DNA of 64,000 nt from M30B66 sp040882555 (GTDB taxonomy: Bacteria > Bacteroidota > Bacteroidia > M30B66), in contig JBBEBC010000141.1 in the NCBI GenBank assembly GCA_040882555.1, positions 1 to 64,000 of the forward strand. Reading direction: 5' to 3'. The position numbers and the translations under genes were made by a program. Shown in pieces: positions 34,463 to 42,301 of the stretch; positions within the stretch are counted from its first letter, which is position 1; every line of letters begins with the position of its first letter. Below the pieces are notes generated by a model. The model did not search any database. It had not been told where the DNA came from and saw nothing but the letters and a program-made list of their open reading frames with translations.

Positions 34463-34798
34463 ATGAGAGATTTCTATTTTATAGTTCTGCTTGTGCTCTT
34501 TTGCAGCACTGCAAATGCACAAAAAGTATTCAGTGTTGATTACGAAAGCAGGGCGGATGTTAAAGTATTTGTTGTAAAGTATGAGTCGCAGGCTGATTTG
34601 CTTGTTTATAAAGTCAAATACGAATCCCAAGCTGGGGATAATGATGGCGGCTGGTTTTTTACCCAGTATGAGAGTCAAGCCCAAAAGAAAATATTCTTCG
34701 TGGAGTATGAGAGCCGGGCAGATTTAAAAATCTTTTTCGTGGAATACGAAAGCAGGGCAGGATGGAAGGACAATGCCAAGAAGCATTTGATGTATTGA
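34463..34798 (+). CDS. secreted YES-repeat protein (DUF6150-like), intact copy
   Basis: A 111-residue secreted protein, signal peptide MRDFYFIVLLVLFCSTANAQ. The mature 91 residues are six tandem units of 11-16 residues built on V(F/Y)xVxYESxADLK: VFSVDYESRADVK, VFVVKYESQADLL, VYKVKYESQAG, WFFTQYESQAQKK, IFFVEYESRADLK, IFFVEYESRAGWK, and an ending NAKKHLMY. This agrees with the family I recall as DUF6150, without a known function; the regular strand-turn pattern suggests a short beta-solenoid or stacked sheet. A broken relative and a diverged intact relative lie within 1.5 kb downstream. TAATTTTG at 34450 matches a -7 box but is too close to the ATG to be persuasive. Confidence 0.82.
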   Translation: MRDFYFIVLLVLFCSTANAQKVFSVDYESRADVKVFVVKYESQADLLVYKVKYESQAGDNDGGWFFTQYESQAQKKIFFVEYESRADLKIFFVEYESRAGWKDNAKKHLMY

Positions 34799-35115
34799 CT
34801 AAAGGCTTATTGAATGATAGGGCATTTAACGTATTCCGGATTTTGCTCAAAGCCGAAATGAAATTACTGTTCCCTTCCCCCGAAGGGGCAACATAAATAA
34901 TAAAAACAGCTGAGGTGTTTGGATAATTCTTTGATTGTTTTTTGTGTGTTTATCGTCTTGTTGTAAGGTCCTTTTAAAAGCCAAATCTTAAGTCCAGCGC
35001 TACTTTTGGTGAAATTGCAGCACCATTGTTTGAAAATGTATGGATTTTTTCAACAACTCGATTCTTGTCTCATAGATTCCATTCATCTTTATCTGTTGCC
35101 CTACAGATTCTAATA
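34799..35115. other. intergenic region upstream of the ORF6N gene
   Basis: About 317 bases with no gene seen. It contains CCCTTC-CCCC-GAAGGG (34871-34887 area), a small GC hairpin, which may end the DUF6150 transcript. An in-frame ATG at 35026 could extend the ORF6N protein by 30 residues but the added sequence does not resemble the family. Confidence 0.5.
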
Positions 35116-35655
35116 ATGAATGTCCCAATAAACTACGCTGTTGTTGAACAAAAGATAATTTCAGTTCGTAGCTTTAAGGTAATTCTAGACTTCGATGTGG
35201 CTTCGCTATACGGTGTAGAAACCAAACATGTGAATCAAGCTGTTAGAAACAATCCTGAGAAATTCCTTGAAGATTATGTTCTTACTTTAAATGAAGATGA
35301 ATGGAATGGTTTGCGGTCAAAAATTTTGACCGCAAACCATTCCAAGTTGCGCTTCTTACCGAAAGCATTTACTGAAAAAGGCTTATACATGCTAGCGACA
35401 ATTCTTAAAAGTACAAAGGCCACAGCGACTACTATAGCCATTGTGGAAACATTCACCAATTTAAGATTGTTATCAGGAGCAATTTCAGAGCTAAGCAATG
35501 AGCCGGATGCTAAGAAAAAGAAAAGTCTATTGAATCAAACCGGCGATTTGATGAACGATTTGTTTGGAGATGAACTTAACACCAAGGATACCGAAACTAC
35601 CATCGAATTCAATTTTGCTGTGCTTAAATTGAAACATACGATTAAGCGCAAGTAG
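35116..35655 (+). CDS. ORF6N domain protein (phage antirepressor-type)
   Basis: A 179-residue protein with the ORF6N fold in its N-terminal two thirds: INYAVVEQKIISVRSFKVI, DFDVASLYGVETKHVNQAV, NPEKFLEDYVLTL, the FLPKAFTEKGLYMLATIL motif and IAIVETFTNLR. ORF6N proteins are DNA-binding relatives of KilA-N phage antirepressors and occur widely in Bacteroidota chromosomes outside prophages. The start at 35116 matches the family; 35026 is an alternative. Codons for EWNGLRSKILTANHSK lie in a 43-bp near-perfect palindrome. The gene sits between an intact DUF6150 gene and a DUF6150 pseudogene, as if inserted there. No integrase or other phage gene is nearby. Confidence 0.83.
   Translation: MNVPINYAVVEQKIISVRSFKVILDFDVASLYGVETKHVNQAVRNNPEKFLEDYVLTLNEDEWNGLRSKILTANHSKLRFLPKAFTEKGLYMLATILKSTKATATTIAIVETFTNLRLLSGAISELSNEPDAKKKKSLLNQTGDLMNDLFGDELNTKDTETTIEFNFAVLKLKHTIKRK
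35302..35344. repeat. 43-bp near-perfect palindrome inside the ORF6N gene
   Basis: Two 21-base arms (35302-35322 and 35324-35344) are exact reverse complements around one central base at 35323. Left arm core GGAATGGTTTGCGGTCAAAA, right arm its complement. It falls entirely in coding sequence and the reading frame passes through it without a stop. Confidence 0.9.
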
Positions 35656-35688
35656 CATCGTTTAGGCCTAAACAAGACGCGAAACGCA

Positions 35689-35829
35689 TTCAGTGTTGAT
35701 GAGGAAAGTCAAGCTATGAAGAAGTTTCTCTTTTTGAATTATGAGAGCTAGGTCGACTTAAAAATCTTTTTCTTTGAGTATGATAGCAATGCTGTATAGA
35801 AGAATAAGTCTAAGATGCAATTGATGTAA
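35689..35829 (+). pseudogene. DUF6150-like pseudogene
   Basis: In one frame this stretch reads FSVDEESQAMKKFLFLNYES, stop, VDLKIFFFEYDSNAV, stop, KNKSKMQLM, stop. It aligns to the 34463 protein as unit 1 fused to the end of unit 4, then units 5 and 6, with units 2-3 missing. Two in-frame TAG codons and a missing signal peptide make it non-functional. The lost segment is bounded by similar ESxA repeats, which suggests a deletion by repeat recombination. Upstream bases (AAACGCATTCAGTGTT) resemble the intact copy at the DNA level. Confidence 0.85.
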
Positions 35830-35891
35830 TGGCTCGTCTTTTCTACCTTGCATTTAGAACTGAAATGACTATCTTATCACAAACGAAAAAG

Positions 35892-36233
35892 ATGATGATT
35901 AGGGTAATATTGATTTGTATGGTGAGTTTTTTTCTCATTTCATCAACTTCGGCACAAAAGGTCTATGTGACTGATTATGAAAGTCATGCCGAATTGAAGG
36001 TGTTTGTTTCAAAAACATCCGATAAAGCGGATCTTTTGGTTTATAAGGTCGACAGAGCAGATGCTACAGGAGAAAACATCGGGTTGTGGTTTTTTAGTGA
36101 AAAAAAGAATGAAGCAGGAAAGAAAATCTACTTTGTAAATTATCCCAGCAGAGCTGATTTAGTTATTTTCTTTGTTGATGAGAAAAGCCAAGCAGGCTGG
36201 AAGAATGAAGCAAAAAAGTATTTACTATTTTAA
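35892..36233 (+). CDS. secreted DUF6150-like protein, diverged copy
   Basis: A protein of 113 residues from the start chosen (MMIRVILICMVSFFLISST with cleavage after SAQ); an ATG at 35829 would add 21 residues before the signal. Units read VYVTDYESHAELK, VFVSKTSDKADLL, VYKVDRADATG, WFFSEKKNEAGKK, IYFVNYPSRADLV and IFFVDEKSQAGWK, ending NEAKKYLLF. The strand positions and unit lengths match the first copy, but YES is retained in only one unit, so the turn residues have diverged. Downstream end meets the convergent barrel gene three bases away. Function unknown. Confidence 0.8.
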   Translation: MMIRVILICMVSFFLISSTSAQKVYVTDYESHAELKVFVSKTSDKADLLVYKVDRADATGENIGLWFFSEKKNEAGKKIYFVNYPSRADLVIFFVDEKSQAGWKNEAKKYLLF

Positions 36234-36236
36234 GGC

Positions 36237-36854
36237 TTACCTCATTTTGCCAAGCTCAATGGATAAACCTAATGACATATTAAATATTAACCCGTCAAAG
36301 CCCAATTCACTGTGGGCAGATTGCATATCGAACTTGATTTGCTGATAAACATGGTTAACACGTGTGATGTCGTAGTTCAAGGATAGTCTTTTTGAAAGAA
36401 AGAGATTTACTGTTAGTCCATTAATAAAATTCGCCATGCCTTCAGACTTACCTGATCCGGAAAGCCTTGAATAACCAACGCCTCCATGTAGAAAAAGCCC
36501 GAAAAACGTGGTAAATTGATTAAACTGTAAAATCTCGCCTAAATCAATAATGCCTTCTGCAGAGACTCTATAATAGGTGGTTTTAAAAGGCAAACTCTTC
36601 CCATCTTTTGCATTTTCAATTTTATCATATCCAGCTAAAATTCTATATCCGAAATTCTTATTCATCAGGATACGGGTTCCTACTTCTGCATGAAAAAGAC
36701 CAAATGTAGATGAACGATAACCTAAGGTGTAAGGTTCAACCGCGTTACTTGTCCCAAAACTAGCATCAATCAAATACCTTGTCACGGCTCTACGTTGAGC
36801 GAAAAGCTGCATTGAGCTTAGCATTAAAATGAAAACAAATAGTCTGCGGTGCAT
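36237..36854 (-). CDS. outer-membrane beta-barrel-like protein
   Basis: A 205-residue exported protein with signal peptide MHRRLFVFILMLSSMQLFAQ. The mature part has alternating strands with aromatic girdle residues (YLIDASFGTSNAVEPYTLGY, FGYRILAGYDKIENA, FFGLFLHGGVGYSR, RLSLNYDITRVNHVYQQIKF) and ends FNMSLGLSIELGKMR, fitting an eight-strand porin/OmpW- or conjugal-barrel-like protein. An ATG at 36866 (MLNSM) precedes the signal and is less likely. It converges on the diverged DUF6150 gene. Function unknown. Confidence 0.75.
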   Translation of the reverse strand: MHRRLFVFILMLSSMQLFAQRRAVTRYLIDASFGTSNAVEPYTLGYRSSTFGLFHAEVGTRILMNKNFGYRILAGYDKIENAKDGKSLPFKTTYYRVSAEGIIDLGEILQFNQFTTFFGLFLHGGVGYSRLSGSGKSEGMANFINGLTVNLFLSKRLSLNYDITRVNHVYQQIKFDMQSAHSELGFDGLIFNMSLGLSIELGKMR

Positions 36855-37367
36855 TGAATTTAGCAATCACTCAAAAGTAGTAAAAATGGCACAATACATC
36901 TTTTTCAATTTGTACAGCCTGAAATCCTATTAAAGTATAGAGATTTTAAATATAATCTCCTTTTTAAAAGGAATGCAAAAAATAAATGAAATGGCTAAAG
37001 GATTATAAAATAAGATTCAATTAAACCTTTTTTCTTTTGAAGAATGCGGCTAATCCTCATGCTCAAATAGTGTTATCATAATAATACTTACTGAAACTTT
37101 GATGAGTTTAACCGGCTACACCTTTGTAATAACAACCAGTTTGCAAAGGCTAAAGGATTGGACTCTTGTGGACTTTAAGAAAATTTAACTTATCACATAC
37201 CAAGCATATCTGTTTTGCAGTTATTCTAGAAATCAATTCAATAATTACTTAATTATCAAGACTATCTGCTTGTGCAGACAGGAATAACTATTCCCTAATT
37301 TGAACACTATTTAGCTAAATAATTTGCCGATGTAGAATCTTTCCATTCACTTTTAATCTCTGTAATC
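36855..37367. other. intergenic region before the lipoprotein gene
   Basis: About 510 AT-rich bases with no gene seen. Near 37265-37294 two small adjacent hairpins occur: TCTGC-TTGT-GCAGA and GGAATA-AC-TATTCC. No convincing TAnnTTTG box was found close to the 37368 start. Confidence 0.5.
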
Positions 37368-38714
37368 ATGAAAAATCGGTTAGTAAATGGAGTTTTAGCA
37401 GCTGTCGTTTTATTGGGTAGCGGATGTGATTCCCGCAAGCAAATAAGCAAGAGTTTTAATCGGCAAGAAAAGGCAATAGATAAGCCTATAAAGCAAATAG
37501 AAACACATATTGATGTGTTAACAATAAACCCAGATTCTGGAGGAGAATTTCAATTGAAAACTGGAACAGTAGTAAAAATTCCGAAAGATGCTTTTGTTGA
37601 CACCAAAGGGAATTTGATAAAAGAACCAGTTAAGATTGAAATGCAAGAGTTTCATTCTGCAGCTGAAATTTTTCTTAGCGGAATAACCATGCATTATGAG
37701 CAAAATGGTGAATCTGTTCCTTTTGAAAGTGCCGGAATGTTCAGAATTGACGGCACCTGCAATGGAAACTCAATTGAAGTCGCAAGTGGAAAGTCAATCG
37801 AAGTGGAGCTTGCATCGAAAACAGATGAAAGCGATTACGACTTTTTTCAATTAGATCCTAAAACCGCTAATTGGGAAAAAATTGGAACGACTGACGCATC
37901 CATAAATCAAGATAAAAAAGCATTAGCTGATACAATTGAGCAAATCAAAGCTTCCAAGTTTACCTCGAACGTGCCAACATTTGCTAAAGAAGGAGCAGTT
38001 GTTCTTGACTTAAATATCGATTACCGAAAATACTCACAGCTTAAAGATTTCTATGGTCTAGCATGGCAAGTAGAATCAACAGAAAGTGCTGATGAGATAG
38101 TGAATTCAAACTGGGAGTATATTGATTTGATTAGTAATGGCGCTGGAATCAATGATTTTAGCTTGAAATTAATGAGAGGAGAAGAGTCGAAAGAAGTTAA
38201 AGTGCAACCAGTTGTAAGCAAAGAAGAGCGAAGAAGGCTGGAAAAGAAATATGCAATAGCTCTTGAAGAAGAAGAAAAAGCCAGGGCTTTGGCAATGCAA
38301 AATGTGCGATTGAGAATGGAGAGCCTAAGCAATTTCCAACGCAATCTAAGTGTTAGTGGTTTTGGGGTCTACAATTGCGATCGAGCAATAAAATTCAAAG
38401 AGCCTTTGGCGCTAAAGCCTAAGTTCATTTTGAATGGAGAAGAGCTAAAAACGATTCCATTATATTATGTTATTAGCAATGATAATTCAGCTGTTTCGCA
38501 ATATTCGAACAGTTTCAAAATAGATCGAACTCGAAACAGCCGCTTGGTTTTTGTACTTGGAGATGGATACGTAGCCTATGCAACCAATCAACAATTGATG
38601 AGTCTTGCAACTCAAACACAAAATGGTAACGAATTGGCTAGGCTTGACTTATATCAATTTGGCCAACGTATAGAAACACCTGAGGATTTTTCAGAATTGC
38701 TAAAAAGAATTTAA
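37368..38714 (+). CDS. lipoprotein of unknown function
   Basis: A 448-residue lipoprotein. The signal peptide ends in LLGSGC, a lipobox, giving Cys20 as the lipid site. The segment GGEFQLKTGTVVKIPKDAF and MQEFHSAAEIFLSGITMHY resemble a Bacteroidota family in which an attached domain begins with I/V-P-x-A-F, followed by FESAGMFRIDGTC and VELASKTDESDYDFFQLD; I recall this group as widely distributed but uncharacterised. A coiled-coil stretch rich in Glu/Lys/Arg occurs near 285-325. Downstream is the WG-repeat gene only three bases away, so they are surely co-transcribed. Confidence 0.75.
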   Translation: MKNRLVNGVLAAVVLLGSGCDSRKQISKSFNRQEKAIDKPIKQIETHIDVLTINPDSGGEFQLKTGTVVKIPKDAFVDTKGNLIKEPVKIEMQEFHSAAEIFLSGITMHYEQNGESVPFESAGMFRIDGTCNGNSIEVASGKSIEVELASKTDESDYDFFQLDPKTANWEKIGTTDASINQDKKALADTIEQIKASKFTSNVPTFAKEGAVVLDLNIDYRKYSQLKDFYGLAWQVESTESADEIVNSNWEYIDLISNGAGINDFSLKLMRGEESKEVKVQPVVSKEERRRLEKKYAIALEEEEKARALAMQNVRLRMESLSNFQRNLSVSGFGVYNCDRAIKFKEPLALKPKFILNGEELKTIPLYYVISNDNSAVSQYSNSFKIDRTRNSRLVFVLGDGYVAYATNQQLMSLATQTQNGNELARLDLYQFGQRIETPEDFSELLKRI

Positions 38715-38717
38715 GCT

Positions 38718-41700
38718 ATGAATGGCTGCTTCCAAGTGCTATTAAGAGGCCTGACCGTTTTATTTACTTGCCTCAGTGGATTTCTGTTTGCGCAAACACC
38801 CGACACGCTTTTACCAATAAATGAGAATGGAAAGTGGGGCTTCATCAATACCAAAGGCGTTCAAGTGTTTCCCTGTGAGTTTGAAGCTGCTTTGTATTGG
38901 GGCACGGCCAGATACGGCAAAGTGAAAAAAGACGGGCATTGGCAATTCATCACCCGAAAGGGGCTAAAACCACCTTTACCAATTTCTGGAATTCCTGAAA
39001 GCTTTAACGACAGCATTCTAATTATACGCTCAAACGAAGGAAAATACCTGATTTCAGAAAAAGGAAAATTAATTTTTCCAGACAAGTTCACCAATATTAA
39101 TGCATTGGGAGAGGGTTATTTTAGATATTATTCTGGCGATAGTTGTGGATTAGGTCACATAGCTAAAGGCATTATTACCCCTCCGGTGTATGATGAAATC
39201 TCAAATTTCAAAGAGCTTGGCTTTACTATTTTATCGTGCAATAAATATGGACTTCTAGATTTGAATGGCAGGACAATTTTGCCTCCTATCTACAATTCTA
39301 TAGGTAGTCAAAATAATGGTCTGCTTCAAGTTTGGGTTGGTGAAGCTTCAAAAACTGGTATGTATGATTTAGAAAAGAGTGATTGGCTTATTCCAAGCAA
39401 TTGGGAAGAACTTTCAGATAGTAATTCATGTTTTTTGGTGATGCAGGATGAGCGCGGTTTCTCGTTATATAACCGAAAAATCAACCAATGGAGTTCTGAA
39501 ATTTTCACTCAAATTGAGCTGAAAAATGATTTGGCAATTATTCAGAGTGATACAGGAAAAGGAATTATTGATGCTGATAATAGAGTTGTATTTGACCCTT
39601 GCTTTACCAACATTCATTTTGAACAAGGTGTCTATTTAGTTCAACAAAATGATAGTTGGAGGCTGTATACTAAAAATGGAAAAGCCCTATCAAAAGACTC
39701 CTTTTTAAATATCCAAAGGCTCTCTTCTCCTGCTTGGGTTCTTGAAAAGGATAATGAATGGATCCTGATGAATTCTTTGGGAAATGTCTTGCTAACGGAT
39801 ATGCATAAGCCCGAAATATTTGGAAACAAGGTGAAGTACTTCGACGGAACTACAATGACTTCCTTATCCATCACCGAAAACGGACAAATTGCTTCCAAGC
39901 ACAGCTTTGATAATGTAGTTCAACTTAAGGTAAATGGCTTTAGAGATAAATCGCGGGTAATCTCTAGAATGGCGGAAGGCCAGGCTATGTCAGATCCTGA
40001 ATCGATATGGTTTATGGATGAGAAAAGCAGAAAGTGGGGTCTTAAAAGAGCCGACGGTAAAATCGTTATTAACCCCGTTTATGATTACATACGTAAAAAT
40101 CCTAATTACAATTACACCCATGTTTATTTGAAAATTATTGAAAAAGAGTTCTATTTCTTAAGAAATTACATGACAATTGGCGCAAGAGCTGGACTCGTGG
40201 ATAATGAAAGTGGGCAATTACTTGTGAAGCCAATTTACCTGGATGTTTTTGTCACGGGTAGTGTTAAAAGCCCTCTTTTTTTCGGGATTACTGAACAGGT
40301 TAAATTCAAGCAGGTTATTCCCTCGAGAGATATTTATACACCAACTTATGCATGGGTTGAGCACTCAAATTCTTACCCAATAAGAGCTCTCTTAAGCAAT
40401 GGCTTACCAAGGCGGGCTAATGATATTGAGGATAGAATTTTTAATCAGCAAGAGTTGTTCAGCAGAATCTTAAATCCCGCATTTGATAGGTACAGCAGCA
40501 GCAAGTATTACAGCTGGAGTTGGGGTAAATATGACATTGAACGATGGGTTTACTTATATCCGGGAGAGTCATTTCCAACAATTGAGTATTCAAAAGCTGA
40601 GAAGTATAAAGATGGTTTGATGATAGCTCAAGAATTCAAAAGCAAAAAGTATGGCCTGCTTAGCCAGCAGGGATCAGTTGAGCTGCCATTTGTTTATGCC
40701 AATATTGAAAGAACCATTGTGGATAATGATACCTTATACAAAGTGATTAAAGCTGATTCGAATTATAATCTGATTACTCCTGACAATGATATTTTTTCAA
40801 CCGAAATCGGTAATAATATACTTCGGTATGACGGGGAAAATGTTTTTATAAAAACGTCCTCTGCTCTTGGCTTTTTTGATGATAAAAGAAATCAAGTATT
40901 ATTTGGTGATGCCCAGAAAATGGGAGAGTTGAAGGATGGAATTATCCCAGTAAGAACTGATTCAAAATGGAAGTATTATACTGAGAATGGAACTCCTTTT
41001 CACTCAAAACATTTCCTAAAAGCCTATGATTTCTGCCACGGAAAAGCTCTCGTGAAAGAACGAGGGAAATGGTATTTCCTGAACACACAAGGCACTTTAA
41101 GCGAAGCTCTGCCATGGAAAAACATGAAGCCACTATGCGATGGAAGGTTTATGGCCTATGATGGAAAACGTTGGTTTTTAACAAATACAGAAGGTATTGC
41201 TATTCACGAAGAAGGTTTCGTGAGAATGAAACAATTGAAGGATAGTGAATTTGTACTAGTGAAAAAAGGCTCAAAATGGGGTTTGTTAAACATAGAAGGA
41301 GAGCAGCTAACAGAAATAAAATATGATCGAATTCAATATTTGGGAGATGATCTCTTATCTCTTGATAAGGGTAAAAAACTTTACTTGAAACATGCTTCAA
41401 CCAAAGAGAAGAGAGTGAAAAGGTATACACACATAAGTAAAACAAATGATGGGATTTTCGCTCTAAGAAATAAAAAAGGTTGGATAGTCGCGGATACTAG
41501 TTTGAAACATATCGGAGACCAGGTTTTTAGATCAGTAAGAACTACAAATCAAGGCTACTTTATTGGAAATGATGGGAAAGGAAATTGTCTTGTTGATCCT
41601 TCAGGAAACCTTGTTTTTTCAACCCAAGAAAGGCTTATTGGGGATTTTTCAGATGGGTATATTCTTTCCTACGATAGGCTGAGGCAAATGTATTTTTATC

Positions 41701-42068
41701 TAAATGTGAAAGGCGACAATGCATTTTCGAAGTTTTATCAAAAAGCATTACCGTTTGAGCAAGGAAAGGCATGGGTTAAGACGAAGGATGCTTGGGGTTG
41801 CATTGATATGGATGGTGAATGGATTGTGAAGCCTTATTTTTATAATCTCACAAAAGTTGAGGGTGCATATGTTGGTACAACGGGCGTGTTATATGGACTG
41901 TTTGATAAAAATGCAAATGTGCTTTTAGAGCCTATGTATAATCACGTTGAAATAAAAGAAAAACGTTTGCTTTATGGTGAAATAGGCACTCACGTGGAAT
42001 GGAAGGGTAAGACTGGCGAGAAAATATATAAGAGAGGGGTAGTAAATCAGTTGGCAACAAAACCGTAA
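38718..42068 (+). CDS. large WG-repeat secreted protein
   Basis: A 1116-residue secreted protein with a signal peptide (VLLRGLTVLFTCLSGFLFAQ). It is made almost wholly of WG (KWG) repeats: GKWGFINTKGVQVFPCEFE, DGHWQFITRKGLKPPLP, NKYGLLDLNGRTILPPIYN, RKWGLKRADGKIVINPVY, SKWGLLNIEGEQLTEIKYD, DAWGCIDMDGEWIVKPYFY and more. WG repeats are thought to form beta-propeller-like surfaces for protein contact. There is no T9SS tail. It follows the lipoprotein gene by three bases, so the two are probably partners at the cell surface or in the periplasm. Partner and role unknown. Confidence 0.85.
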   Translation: MNGCFQVLLRGLTVLFTCLSGFLFAQTPDTLLPINENGKWGFINTKGVQVFPCEFEAALYWGTARYGKVKKDGHWQFITRKGLKPPLPISGIPESFNDSILIIRSNEGKYLISEKGKLIFPDKFTNINALGEGYFRYYSGDSCGLGHIAKGIITPPVYDEISNFKELGFTILSCNKYGLLDLNGRTILPPIYNSIGSQNNGLLQVWVGEASKTGMYDLEKSDWLIPSNWEELSDSNSCFLVMQDERGFSLYNRKINQWSSEIFTQIELKNDLAIIQSDTGKGIIDADNRVVFDPCFTNIHFEQGVYLVQQNDSWRLYTKNGKALSKDSFLNIQRLSSPAWVLEKDNEWILMNSLGNVLLTDMHKPEIFGNKVKYFDGTTMTSLSITENGQIASKHSFDNVVQLKVNGFRDKSRVISRMAEGQAMSDPESIWFMDEKSRKWGLKRADGKIVINPVYDYIRKNPNYNYTHVYLKIIEKEFYFLRNYMTIGARAGLVDNESGQLLVKPIYLDVFVTGSVKSPLFFGITEQVKFKQVIPSRDIYTPTYAWVEHSNSYPIRALLSNGLPRRANDIEDRIFNQQELFSRILNPAFDRYSSSKYYSWSWGKYDIERWVYLYPGESFPTIEYSKAEKYKDGLMIAQEFKSKKYGLLSQQGSVELPFVYANIERTIVDNDTLYKVIKADSNYNLITPDNDIFSTEIGNNILRYDGENVFIKTSSALGFFDDKRNQVLFGDAQKMGELKDGIIPVRTDSKWKYYTENGTPFHSKHFLKAYDFCHGKALVKERGKWYFLNTQGTLSEALPWKNMKPLCDGRFMAYDGKRWFLTNTEGIAIHEEGFVRMKQLKDSEFVLVKKGSKWGLLNIEGEQLTEIKYDRIQYLGDDLLSLDKGKKLYLKHASTKEKRVKRYTHISKTNDGIFALRNKKGWIVADTSLKHIGDQVFRSVRTTNQGYFIGNDGKGNCLVDPSGNLVFSTQERLIGDFSDGYILSYDRLRQMYFYLNVKGDNAFSKFYQKALPFEQGKAWVKTKDAWGCIDMDGEWIVKPYFYNLTKVEGAYVGTTGVLYGLFDKNANVLLEPMYNHVEIKEKRLLYGEIGTHVEWKGKTGEKIYKRGVVNQLATKP

Positions 42069-42244
42069 ATAGTGGTTTGGATTTAATAATGTAGGTTGAC
42101 CAATAACAAGATCTTTCAATAAGGTAAATACGAATACATCTGAGGCTTAAAAATATTAGATTGAGCTCTTTTGTGCAGTTCTAACTGTCGGGTTTCCTAG
42201 CCATTTTGTTAAGCTGTTTTCACTTTAAGAATAATTTTTAAGGC

Positions 42245-42252
42245 TATCTTTG
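42245..42252 (+). promoter_or_regulatory. candidate -7 box (TATCTTTG) for the plus-strand polysaccharide arm
   Basis: TATCTTTG fits TAnnTTTG, 49 bases before the ATG at 42302; no clear TTG lies at -33. It is well placed for the plus-strand operon. Confidence 0.4.
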
Positions 42253-42301
42253 GCCTCATCCTTTATTGAAAGATGAAGTTAGTTTATAAAGCCTTATTTT
42301 A

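Noticed and set aside
35026..35115. 30-residue upstream extension of the ORF6N protein
   Set aside because: The added residues (MFENVWIFSTTRFLSHR) do not resemble the family and the ATG at 35116 begins the conserved part.
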